A stretch of 64,000 nucleotides of DNA, taken from DAOUEX01 sp034430235. Lineage in GTDB: Bacteria; Chloroflexota; Anaerolineae; UBA2200. The translations under genes were made by a program, and so were the position numbers. The stretch spans positions 112,933 to 176,932 of the forward strand of contig CAYZGO010000001.1 in the NCBI GenBank assembly GCA_964478075.1, read 5' to 3'. Below, in pieces: positions 24,758 to 32,371 of the stretch (positions within the stretch are counted from its first letter, which is position 1; each line of letters opens with the position of its first letter). The notes beneath the pieces were generated by a model, which had not been told where the DNA came from, did not search any database, and saw only the letters and a list, made by a program, of their open reading frames with translations.

Positions 24758-26047
24758 CTAGAAGAGCGCCAATATCGGTGTCAGCAAGGGCTTGAATATC
24801 AGAACAACGAAGTACCAGTCAGGGTCCGCCAACTGCGCAAGCACCGGCGCGGTGTTGCTGAGCATCGGGGTGATGAGTGCCTGCCCGAAAGCAAGCAGTA
24901 TGCCAAGAATCGCACCACCCAGAATTGCTCCCTTCACTCCACCGGTTGAGTTGCCGAACACGCCGCCCACGGCACCTGGGAAGAACAGCATGATCATCGG
25001 CGGTACGATAACGGCCCACTTGAGTAGGCCGAAGATGATCATCAGAATTATGAACGCCACGAAAGCGGACAGGAAACCGATCAGCACAGCCGTGGGCGCG
25101 TGGTCAAAGATGATCGGGCAGTCCAAGGCAGGCTTGGCCTCCGGCACGATCTTCATGGCGATGCCGCGGAATGCAGGGACGATCTCGGCGATGACCATCC
25201 GCACGCCGACGAGCAGGACGGTGATGCCCATGGCAAAGGTCAAGCCCTGGATAGCGGCATAGACGAGATAGTTCAGTTGCCCTGATGGGTCGGCCGCGCC
25301 TTCCGGGCCTGCGAAGAGAGCCGCGATCACCACAACCACGGCAATGACAATGCCCGTAGCCGCCGTAATGTCGCGGAAGAAGCCTAGCCAGCTCGGCAGC
25401 TTGACTTCCTCAGTGCTCTGTTCTGGCTTGCCCACGAACTTGCCCAGCTTTGCCGCCAGCCAAGCGTTGCTGGAGGATGTGTGGCCGAAAGCGAGTTGAT
25501 CATGGCCCGTGATCTTGCGCATCAGCGGCTGGATATATGCCGGCTGTATCGTCCAATACACTCCGCAGACTACGGAGCCAACCAGCACCATAGCCCACGG
25601 TGGCGTGGCGGGATTGACCTCCACTATGACCGATACCATGACCAGCGCCATCCAGAACATCAGGTGCCCAGTGAGGTAGACGTACTTGAGAGGAGTGAAC
25701 CGCGCGATGAGGACGTTGATGAGGAATCCGCAGGCCATGATGAGACTGACGGCACCGCCATAGGTGCCGATCATGAACTCCAGCCCTGGACCGCTCAAAG
25801 CGGCCGACTCAATGCCAAAGGCAGCTTGCAGTACTGGGCTGAAGCCAAGCAGTGCGCCGACCACGATATCAGAGCCTTTGGTTAGGATCATAAACCCAAC
25901 GGCTGTCTTGATCGTTCCGGTGACGCAATCACTGAATGACTTGCGCTGGGCTATGAGGCCAATCAGCGCTATCAAGCTGATCAGTAGCGCGGGCTGGCCC
26001 AGGATGTTGTCAACAAAAAACACCGCTATTGAACCAAGGATAGACAT
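24758..26047 (-). CDS. PTS EIIC membrane permease, ascorbate/galactitol type
   Basis: A 429-residue membrane protein with about 11-12 helices, resembling UlaA/SgcC-type EIIC: DNILGQPALLISLIALIGLI at the start, VGFMILTKGSDIVVG, FGHTSSSNAW in the central loop, and FFPGAVGGVFGNSTGG near the end. It carries the sugar across the membrane while EIIB phosphorylates it. The partners are the EIIB gene 146 bases upstream and the mannose-type EIIA at 28223. Sugar specificity is inferred from nagA and the isomerases to be an amino sugar, although this EIIC family is named for ascorbate. EI and HPr are not in the window. Confidence 0.87.
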   Translation of the reverse strand: MSILGSIAVFFVDNILGQPALLISLIALIGLIAQRKSFSDCVTGTIKTAVGFMILTKGSDIVVGALLGFSPVLQAAFGIESAALSGPGLEFMIGTYGGAVSLIMACGFLINVLIARFTPLKYVYLTGHLMFWMALVMVSVIVEVNPATPPWAMVLVGSVVCGVYWTIQPAYIQPLMRKITGHDQLAFGHTSSSNAWLAAKLGKFVGKPEQSTEEVKLPSWLGFFRDITAATGIVIAVVVVIAALFAGPEGAADPSGQLNYLVYAAIQGLTFAMGITVLLVGVRMVIAEIVPAFRGIAMKIVPEAKPALDCPIIFDHAPTAVLIGFLSAFVAFIILMIIFGLLKWAVIVPPMIMLFFPGAVGGVFGNSTGGVKGAILGGAILGILLAFGQALITPMLSNTAPVLAQLADPDWYFVVLIFKPLLTPILALF

Positions 26048-26193
26048 TGCAGATGCTCCTTTCTTGATAAATTACCGTCAAAACAGTTGTGATACACAAA
26101 CGAGAGAAGCCTACCTGACTAAGAACTTGTCTATGTCCCACCTCCTTTCTACTTGGAACGCTGAGAGAGAGCGAAGCACGCGGTCATCACTCG

Positions 26194-26487
26194 CTAAGGC
26201 TTGTAGGCGATGCCTCGCTCTGTCATGAACTCGATCAATGCAGCCTTGATTAGAGACTTGTCTATATAGTTTGTCACACCCTTTACAGCAGCTTTTCCGC
26301 CTGAGCAGATCTCCACAAGAGCTGGGGAAGTAAGGATCAAATCGACCTTGGCACCCTTTGCCTGGCTGGCATCCATCGCCTCCACCCTCGCTGGCACGCC
26401 CAGCTCTTTGAGCACGTCCTCAGTCCACATTCTGAGAATTAGGCTGCTCCCCATCCCTACGCCGCATACAGTCGCAATGTGGATCAT
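26194..26487 (-). CDS. PTS EIIB component, ascorbate/galactitol type
   Basis: A 97-residue cytosolic EIIB. The phosphocysteine is Cys8 in ATVCGVGMGSSLI, the P-loop pattern of the lactose/ascorbate/galactitol EIIB fold. It passes phosphate from EIIA to the incoming sugar. ATG 26485-26487 has GGAGGGA seven bases upstream; the upstream extension of the frame is not credible. The long leader upstream holds a hairpin and a 20-base palindrome (26640-26702). Confidence 0.88.
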   Translation of the reverse strand: MIHIATVCGVGMGSSLILRMWTEDVLKELGVPARVEAMDASQAKGAKVDLILTSPALVEICSGGKAAVKGVTNYIDKSLIKAALIEFMTERGIAYKP

Positions 26488-26639
26488 TGTCAATTCCCTC
26501 CGATGTCTGGTGTCTGTCGTCTGTGGCGCATGTCGTAGATCAGGAATGTGCGGCGCGCCAATCAATGGCGAATCACTGCTGGTTGGTCAAGCTTTATCTC
26601 CATCGAAACGAGCTCACATCGTCCACCAATCGGCTGGCC

Positions 26640-26660
26640 CTCCGACACTGCGTGTCGGAG
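26640..26660. repeat. Hairpin CTCCGACAC-TGC-GTGTCGGAG
   Basis: Nine-base perfect stem with a three-base loop between the sugar isomerase stop and the EIIB start. No T-run follows on the minus strand, so it may be an RNA-processing or stabilising hairpin rather than a terminator. Confidence 0.7.
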
Positions 26661-26682
26661 TCAACTCGCCATGTTCTCCAAC

Positions 26683-26702
26683 GATATATACTAGTATATA
26701 TC
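26683..26702. promoter_or_regulatory. 20-base perfect palindrome, candidate GntR operator
   Basis: GATATATACTAGTATATATC is fully self-complementary and AT-rich in a GC-rich region, about 195 bases upstream of the EIIB start. HutC/NagR-type regulators bind palindromes of similar size; assignment to the regulator at 22782 is inference. Confidence 0.55.
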
Positions 26703-26776
26703 AGACTCCTCTAGATGTCAAATCCGCGTTCGAATTGGTTCGACACGGAGTCGCGGGTCGAGTGGCGATTGCCACG

Positions 26777-27874
26777 TCACCGAAGCTCTGGTTCCTCACG
26801 GCCGGGAGGAAGGACTGCATCCAGGATAGCTCGCGTGGACGTGGGAACATCTGGATTCATGTTCCGTGCGATTGTCCAGTAGTACGTCAGCAACTGCAGT
26901 GGCGGCAGGTAGACCAGCGCTGCCAGCAGTGGGTCAACAGGCTCGGGCAGCGTCAGAACGTAGTCAGCCAACCCTTCGAGCTCAAGATTAGGTTCACAGA
27001 TACACAGACTATGGGCCCCAAACCCGCGCGCCACCCGCAGCAATCCCTGGCTAAGACGCACGTCATACGCCGTAATCAGCGGCACGACCAGCCATTTGTC
27101 AGTGAGTGCGCCAACAGGACCATTGAGCAGGCCATCAGTGCTGTCGTAGCGAGTGGTCACATAAGCTGCCTCCTGGATCTTCATGGCGCCCTCAATTGCC
27201 ACACCGTAGTTGCTGCCCGTGCCGACGACAGCCACGAGTTCGTGTACCTCGATCGCAGGCATGAGCGCTTGCAGCGCAGGCTCAATGGCTTTGATTGTAC
27301 GCTCAATGGAGCGCGGCATGGACTGCAGGGTGTGCAGCCGCTCAGCGGCCTCCTTATCCTCTGACCTCGCCAGCGCCAGACCAAGGCGCATCAGCAGGCC
27401 CGCACAGGCGATCACGCTCTTGGTCTTGGGGAAGGTGATCTCCGGCCCCTCGCCGCTGATCAGGGCCAGTTGAGCGCTGTGAGCCAGCAAACTGTCAGCC
27501 ACTCCTGTCACTGCGACGCCAAACGCGCCCCGCTTCACCGAATCGGTGAGCGCGTTGATTACCACGTCACGCTCACCCGAGCGCGAGACAGCGATCACCA
27601 GCGTGCGTCGGTCAACCAGCCGCGAGGCATAGTATCCCAACTCAGGAGCGGACATGACGTATGCTGGCAGCGGACAGTGGTATCTGAAGATAGGCGCAGC
27701 CATTACGGCAGCGGTGTACGAGCTGCCAATACCGGTCACAATGACACGCTGAAAATCGTTCTTTCGCACACGGGCAGCGATTGACTGAATCGCGGCTTCG
27801 CTGGCCTCCAGGGTGCGGTCGAGCGCATCAGGCCCCTCGCGGATGTATCCAATCATGCGGTAGGTCTTGGACAT
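26777..27874 (-). CDS. SIS-domain sugar-phosphate isomerase/deaminase (GlmS-isomerase/AgaS-like)
   Basis: A 365-residue protein with two SIS domains: VIVTGIGSSYTAAVMAAPIF and VIAVSRSGERDVV in the first, VAVVGTGSNYGVAIEGAMKI and VVPLI in the second. This is the layout of the isomerase half of glucosamine-6-phosphate synthase and of AgaS/FrlB-type deaminases, without a glutaminase domain. After NagA makes the free amine, such an enzyme would convert amino-sugar phosphate to keto-sugar phosphate and ammonia; exact substrate is inferred. GGGAGGCAAAC precedes ATG 27872-27874. Confidence 0.82.
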   Translation of the reverse strand: MSKTYRMIGYIREGPDALDRTLEASEAAIQSIAARVRKNDFQRVIVTGIGSSYTAAVMAAPIFRYHCPLPAYVMSAPELGYYASRLVDRRTLVIAVSRSGERDVVINALTDSVKRGAFGVAVTGVADSLLAHSAQLALISGEGPEITFPKTKSVIACAGLLMRLGLALARSEDKEAAERLHTLQSMPRSIERTIKAIEPALQALMPAIEVHELVAVVGTGSNYGVAIEGAMKIQEAAYVTTRYDSTDGLLNGPVGALTDKWLVVPLITAYDVRLSQGLLRVARGFGAHSLCICEPNLELEGLADYVLTLPEPVDPLLAALVYLPPLQLLTYYWTIARNMNPDVPTSTRAILDAVLPPGREEPELR

Positions 27875-28222
27875 GTTTGCCTCCCTGGGATTGACTAGTT
27901 CTTGGTGCAAGATGCCGCTCACAGCCAATGATCCTCAGTGGATTTGACCATGGATGTAGCCTAGCCCCTTGTGGGCGTGCTTGGCCGAGCATGGGGATGG
28001 CTCAACGCCAAACAACTTGACGTTGGCCTCGCAGTAGGCGACGAGTTGTTCTCCCCCCATTGCACCTCAATAGATCTTGATTCGACGCTTGTAGCGTTCC
28101 GAGATGGGCTGGTTGTATTCGGTGGCTCCATCGGGAGTCAGTAGGAGTTGTGGACAAGGCGAGCAGGCAGGCTACCGTGCATGACTGACACAGAGGTACC
28201 TCTTGGGAAGCATGGCGTTCCG
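27875..28222. other. Intergenic, possible decayed coding sequence
   Basis: About 350 bases between EIIA and the isomerase. Short minus-strand frames (such as one ending NQPISERYKRRIKIY) suggest remnants, but I recognise no family. Confidence 0.4.
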
Positions 28223-28639
28223 CTACGATGTCGCTTTCCCGCCCAATGCCTCGGACAGCGTCCGGATGCCGCTGGTTCCCGCTTCCCGTGCAATCTCTGC
28301 CAACTGCTCGAGGCTCTCTTCCTCACGCTGGACCGCTATCTCCACCAGCATCGGCAAGCTCATGCCGGTTAGCACTTCAATGTTGTCCCGCTGCATCGCC
28401 AGGCGTGCACTGGCGTTGAAAGGGCTTGCGCCGAAAAGGTCTACCAGGACAAGGACCCCCGCACCGGTATCTACCTTGTCTATGGCAGCAGCAACGCGCT
28501 CCATCAAGCCTTCCACGGCATCCATTTCTCCCAGGGTCACGGTAACGATGCCTTGCTGCTCGCCCACAATCATGCGAGCCGCATCGAGCATCCCTTTGGC
28601 CATATCGCCGTGGCTGACAATCACAATCCCAACCAACAT
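28223..28639 (-). CDS. PTS EIIA component, mannose type
   Basis: A 138-residue EIIA of the mannose family. The phosphohistidine is His10 in GIVIVSHGDMAKGM, and LVDLFGASPFNAS forms the conserved second motif. It receives phosphate from HPr and hands it to EIIB. Pairing a mannose-type EIIA with ascorbate-type EIIB/EIIC is a mixed set. ATG 28637-28639 has GGAGG two bases upstream. A promoter at 28662-28689 makes this the first gene of the locus. Confidence 0.88.
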   Translation of the reverse strand: MLVGIVIVSHGDMAKGMLDAARMIVGEQQGIVTVTLGEMDAVEGLMERVAAAIDKVDTGAGVLVLVDLFGASPFNASARLAMQRDNIEVLTGMSLPMLVEIAVQREEESLEQLAEIAREAGTSGIRTLSEALGGKATS

Positions 28640-28661
28640 TGCCTCCAGATCACAGGCCCGT

Positions 28662-28689
28662 ATTATACGCTGTTCCACAATCCTGGCAA
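28662..28689 (-). promoter_or_regulatory. Promoter of the amino-sugar PTS locus
   Basis: Minus strand TTGCCA (28684-28689), 16-base spacer, TATAAT (28662-28667). The expected transcript start leaves a leader of only about 15 bases. Confidence 0.7.
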
Positions 28690-29432
28690 GCCTGGGCCGG
28701 GGTCGTGGTAAACAAGATCGCTTCTGTGCACGATGAGATTCGCCCATCACCACCAGAAGGCATGGCCGTCAGACAGGCGGTGCGGGGAATGGGATCGCAT
28801 ACGAGGTTCGCCAGCACCAGCCGTTCACGCTGGTGCTTGGAAGCGATGCCTTATCAGGCATCCAGGTAACTGGTGTGCGGTGTCGCGTGTTGAGGTACAT
28901 CTCACGATGTCACTAACGCCAGTGCACCACCGTGAATGAGGAATGCAGCTGCTTCACAGCTAGGCAGCTTTCACGATAGCCGAGCATGGGAGCTTGGCCT
29001 GCTAGAAGGGACTCACCCTCAGTTTCAGCAGAGGCAGCTCCCAGTTTGCAACACAGGCAGCTCCCACGCTGCCGGATGGATGGTCAGGCCTGGGCGAGCG
29101 GGCTGCCACTCTCGGGGTAGAATCCCACTTTCAGAGTAGTGGCTCATGCAACTCGGCGACACCGCAAGTGCAAAAGAGCCCTGCCGAACGCTATTCTCCG
29201 AGTAGCCCCCGTTTGCCAGTACCCGCATCGGGAGCGGAGCACGGCTAAACAGGCAGTCCAAGACGCCGCCAATACACATTAACACGCGAGGGTCGTCTTG
29301 CCTGCGCAACTGGTACTACGTCATGCTTTAGCTGAGACGTTGTAGTGGCAACCTCAGTCGCCAGACAGGTGGAAAAAGCAACCAAAGTCGCCACTACGAA
29401 CCTATTGTGAGAAAAGGTACTGCCGGCTGGGT
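28690..29432. other. Intergenic, repeat-rich, no gene seen
   Basis: About 740 bases. It holds several GGCAGCT(CC) words around 28956-29085 and the hairpin at 29342-29397. No credible gene was found on either strand. Confidence 0.55.
29342..29397. repeat. GTAGTGGC ... GCCACTAC inverted repeat
   Basis: Eight-base arms (29342-29349, 29390-29397) with internal CAACCTCAGTCGCC and GCAACCAAAGTCGCC direct words. It lies just downstream of the DUF5679 gene on the minus strand. Confidence 0.65.
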
Positions 29433-29576
29433 CTAGGTCCCCTTGCCCATCCTGACTACCTTGGTCCCACAGACTGCGCACACGCCCTTGACTGCGGGCC
29501 TGCCGTTCTTCAGGACAACATTCACTGGATTCTTGATGTCCCGCATTTGCTTGCACTTGAAACAATATGCTTGCAT
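29433..29576 (-). CDS. DUF5679 small zinc-ribbon protein
   Basis: A 47-residue protein with MQAYCFKCKQMRDIKNP, LKNGRPAVKGVCAVCGTKV: two CxxC pairs that would bind one zinc, and the family core of DUF5679, a tiny protein of unknown function found widely in Chloroflexota and Actinobacteria. GAGGAGG lies seven bases before ATG 29574-29576. It is divergent from the helicase gene at 29811. Confidence 0.88.
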   Translation of the reverse strand: MQAYCFKCKQMRDIKNPVNVVLKNGRPAVKGVCAVCGTKVVRMGKGT

Positions 29577-29775
29577 TTCTAGACCTCCTCGTAATTATGT
29601 GAAGAACCTCGTCCGGACGCCTATACTACTTGGTTATTATACCATACTTCTACGTATTAGGCAACTCCAAGGTTAGCACCGTGCGTGCCCAGAATTGGGC
29701 CGGTTTCAGTTGGCCGCTGGTCAGAAACCTGCCCCCAGCCTGGCGCGGACCCCCCTGTCACTGCACAGTATGGCT

Positions 29776-29804
29776 TTGCCTCCGGCGACGCCAAGCGCTA
29801 TAAT
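29776..29804 (+). promoter_or_regulatory. Promoter giving a probably leaderless helicase mRNA
   Basis: TTGCCT (29776-29781), 17-base spacer, TATAAT (29799-29804). The ATG of the helicase begins at 29811, six bases after the -10 box and about where transcription should start, and no ribosome site is present. Confidence 0.65.
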
Positions 29805-29810
29805 GCCTTC

Positions 29811-32351
29811 ATGACCTCACCACTCACTGCAGCGCTGCGAGACCTGCGCCTCAATCCTCGCTTTGCCGAACGGATCACTGTCTGGCGACGCCTGGCCGCC
29901 CGGCCAGAACGGTACGGTCCGCCTCCAGCCGACCTGCACCCCCGATTGCTGGACACGCTGCACAAGCAAGGGATTGAGCGCCTGTACGTTCACCAGGCCA
30001 GCGCGATTTCGGCAGCGCTGCGCGGCGATGACGTGGCGGTGGTCACTGGCGCGGCATCCGGCAAGACCCTGTGCTATAACGTGCCTGTGCTGGATGCCCT
30101 GCTGCGCGACCAGCATGCACGAGCCCTGTACCTATTCCCGACCAAAGCCCTGGCACAGGACCAACTCGTCGCCTGGCTGCAGTTGAGCGCCGACTTGCTG
30201 CCGTCAGCAGTTGCGGCCACGTACGATGGTGACACCCCATCATCGGCACGTCCTGCCATCCGCAATAGGGCCAACGTTCTGATCACCAATCCGGACATGC
30301 TGCACGTCGGGATCCTGCCCCATCACCCCAAGTGGCAGGCGTTCTTCTCCAGGCTCAAGTACGTGGTCGTGGATGAGATGCATGCCTACCGTGGCGTCTT
30401 CGGCAGCCACGTGGCCAACGTGCTGCGCAGGCTGCGCCGTGTCTGCAGCTTCTATGGTTCGCAGCCATCCTTTATCTGCTGTTCCGCCACTATCGCCAAT
30501 CCGCAGACTCTGGGCAGTCAACTCGTCGGACGCCCGGTTACGCTCGTGGACGACGACGGCTCACCGCGAGGCGAGAGGCATTTCATCCTCTACAATCCAC
30601 CGCTCGTAGATCGGACACAGGGTGTGCGTCGCAGCCTCATCCTCGAAGCCACGACACTGGCCGACTTTTTCCTGTCCAGAGACCTGTCCACCATCGTCTT
30701 CTGCAAAGGGCGGCTGACCACCGAACTGCTGCTCACCTACTTGCGCGGGGCGCAAGCAAGACGAGGACAGTCCCCCGACTGCATCCGTGGCTACCGTGGG
30801 GGCTATCTACCGCACGAACGCCGTGCTATCGAGCGCGGCCTTCGCCAGGGAAGCGTGCGAGGGGTGGTGAGCACGAACGCTTTGGAACTGGGTGTGGACA
30901 TCGGCGAACTGAGTGTCTGCCTGCTGGCCGGCTATCCCGGCACCATCGCCAGCACCTGGCAGCAGGCCGGACGCGCAGGGCGACGCCGGGACGCTTCAGT
31001 CGCTGTGCTCATCGGAGGGCCATCGGCGCTGGATCAGTACCTGCTGTCACATCCGCAATTCTTCTTCGCGCGGACACCAGAGCGGGCGCTGCTGGCCCCT
31101 GACAACCCGTTCCTGCTGCAGTCGCACCTCAAGTGCGCGGCCTTTGAGCTGCCTCTCGCCGATGACGAGTCATTTTCAGGAAGCGCCAACACAGCCACAC
31201 TGCTGAAGCAAATAGCAGACAGTGAAGGCGCGCTGCGTCACGCCGAGAAACGGTGGTACTGGATGAGCAGCCAGTACCCAGCGCAAGAGGTATCGCTGCG
31301 CACGGCAGCGCCCGACAGCTTTATAGTGCATACTGAGAACGGCCAGGTTATCGGCCAGGTGGACCGGGCCAGTGCACCGCTGCTGATCCACCCCGGCGCA
31401 GTCTACCTGCACGAGGGCCAGGCTTACATTGTGGAGGAATTGGATTGGGAGAAGCGCGCCGCTCACGTGCAACCAACGGAGGTGAACTACTTCACGGACG
31501 CCAGCCTCTCGGTGAAAGTAGAGGTGCTGCGTGCGCACGAGTCTGCATCTGCCGGGTCGGTATCGTGGGCGCACGGGGAGGTAAGGGTGCGCACAAAGGC
31601 TACCAGCTACAAGCAGATCGCACTGTACACTCACGAGCGGCTAGCAACTGTCCCCCTGGATCTGCCAGAGCAAGAACTGCTGACCACCGCCTACTGGTTG
31701 AGCCTGCACAACGAGGTAGTCACTGCCATGCGCGATTTTGGCGACTGGACGATTGCTCCCATCGCATCCTACGGCCCGAACTGGGCCACGCAGCGTCGCC
31801 GCGCACGAGAGCGCGACGGCTACCGCTGCCGCAACTGCGGCCTTCCGGAAGCTGCGGGGCGCGAACACGACGTGCATCACATACGCCCGTTCCGCACTTT
31901 TGACTACCGGCCCAACGAGAACAGAAACTATATAGCGGCCAACGCTCTGTCCAACTTGATGACCCTCTGCCCAGAGTGCCACCGCCGGCTCGAGACTGCC
32001 CAAACTGTGCGCGGGACCCTGGACGGGCTGGCCAGCTTACTCAGGGCACTGGCACCGCTCTATCTAATGTGCGAGCCGCGTGACCTCGGCGTGGCATCCG
32101 AGTCGGACTTTCGCTTCACGCGCTCTCCGACGGTGGTAATCTATGACATAGTCCCCGGCGGGGTGGGCTTCAGCGCGGCACTGTACGAGCTGCATGACGA
32201 CTTGCTGCAGGCCTGTCTGGAGTGGGTCGGCGATTGTCCGTGTGACGAGGGCTGTCCGGCCTGCGTCGGAGCACCGATCGAGGTGGGTACGGGGGCCAAG
32301 ATGCGTGTCCAGCGGCTGTTGCTGCGAGTGGCAGACCCTAAGGGTTTATAA
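29811..32351 (+). CDS. MrfA/YprA-like DEAD/DEAH helicase with inserted HNH domain
   Basis: An 846-residue protein. The helicase core has TGAASGKT (79-86), DEMH (188-191), CCSAT, and the second-lobe motifs STNALELGVDIG and QQAGRAGRRRD. The C-terminal DUF1998-type region carries EPRDLGV, IVPGGVGFS and the four-cysteine CPCDEGCPAC that binds metal in MrfA. Within it, at about residues 660-730, lies an HNH nuclease module: RDGYRCRNCG, HDVHHIRPF, and LMTLCPECHRRLE with two CxxC pairs. MrfA-like helicases act in repair of mitomycin-type damage; the HNH insert would add DNA cutting. The ATG at 29811 is chosen from the promoter position. A bidirectional terminator overlaps the stop. Confidence 0.85.
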   Translation: MTSPLTAALRDLRLNPRFAERITVWRRLAARPERYGPPPADLHPRLLDTLHKQGIERLYVHQASAISAALRGDDVAVVTGAASGKTLCYNVPVLDALLRDQHARALYLFPTKALAQDQLVAWLQLSADLLPSAVAATYDGDTPSSARPAIRNRANVLITNPDMLHVGILPHHPKWQAFFSRLKYVVVDEMHAYRGVFGSHVANVLRRLRRVCSFYGSQPSFICCSATIANPQTLGSQLVGRPVTLVDDDGSPRGERHFILYNPPLVDRTQGVRRSLILEATTLADFFLSRDLSTIVFCKGRLTTELLLTYLRGAQARRGQSPDCIRGYRGGYLPHERRAIERGLRQGSVRGVVSTNALELGVDIGELSVCLLAGYPGTIASTWQQAGRAGRRRDASVAVLIGGPSALDQYLLSHPQFFFARTPERALLAPDNPFLLQSHLKCAAFELPLADDESFSGSANTATLLKQIADSEGALRHAEKRWYWMSSQYPAQEVSLRTAAPDSFIVHTENGQVIGQVDRASAPLLIHPGAVYLHEGQAYIVEELDWEKRAAHVQPTEVNYFTDASLSVKVEVLRAHESASAGSVSWAHGEVRVRTKATSYKQIALYTHERLATVPLDLPEQELLTTAYWLSLHNEVVTAMRDFGDWTIAPIASYGPNWATQRRRARERDGYRCRNCGLPEAAGREHDVHHIRPFRTFDYRPNENRNYIAANALSNLMTLCPECHRRLETAQTVRGTLDGLASLLRALAPLYLMCEPRDLGVASESDFRFTRSPTVVIYDIVPGGVGFSAALYELHDDLLQACLEWVGDCPCDEGCPACVGAPIEVGTGAKMRVQRLLLRVADPKGL

Positions 32352-32365
32352 AACCCTTAGGGTCT
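32333..32365. terminator. Bidirectional palindromic terminator between convergent genes
   Basis: Perfect 15-bp arms AGACCCTAAGGGTTT (32333-32347) and its complement (32351-32365) with loop ATA. It includes the helicase stop codon and lies just past the penicillin acylase stop. Confidence 0.8.
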
Positions 32366-32371
32366 CCAACG

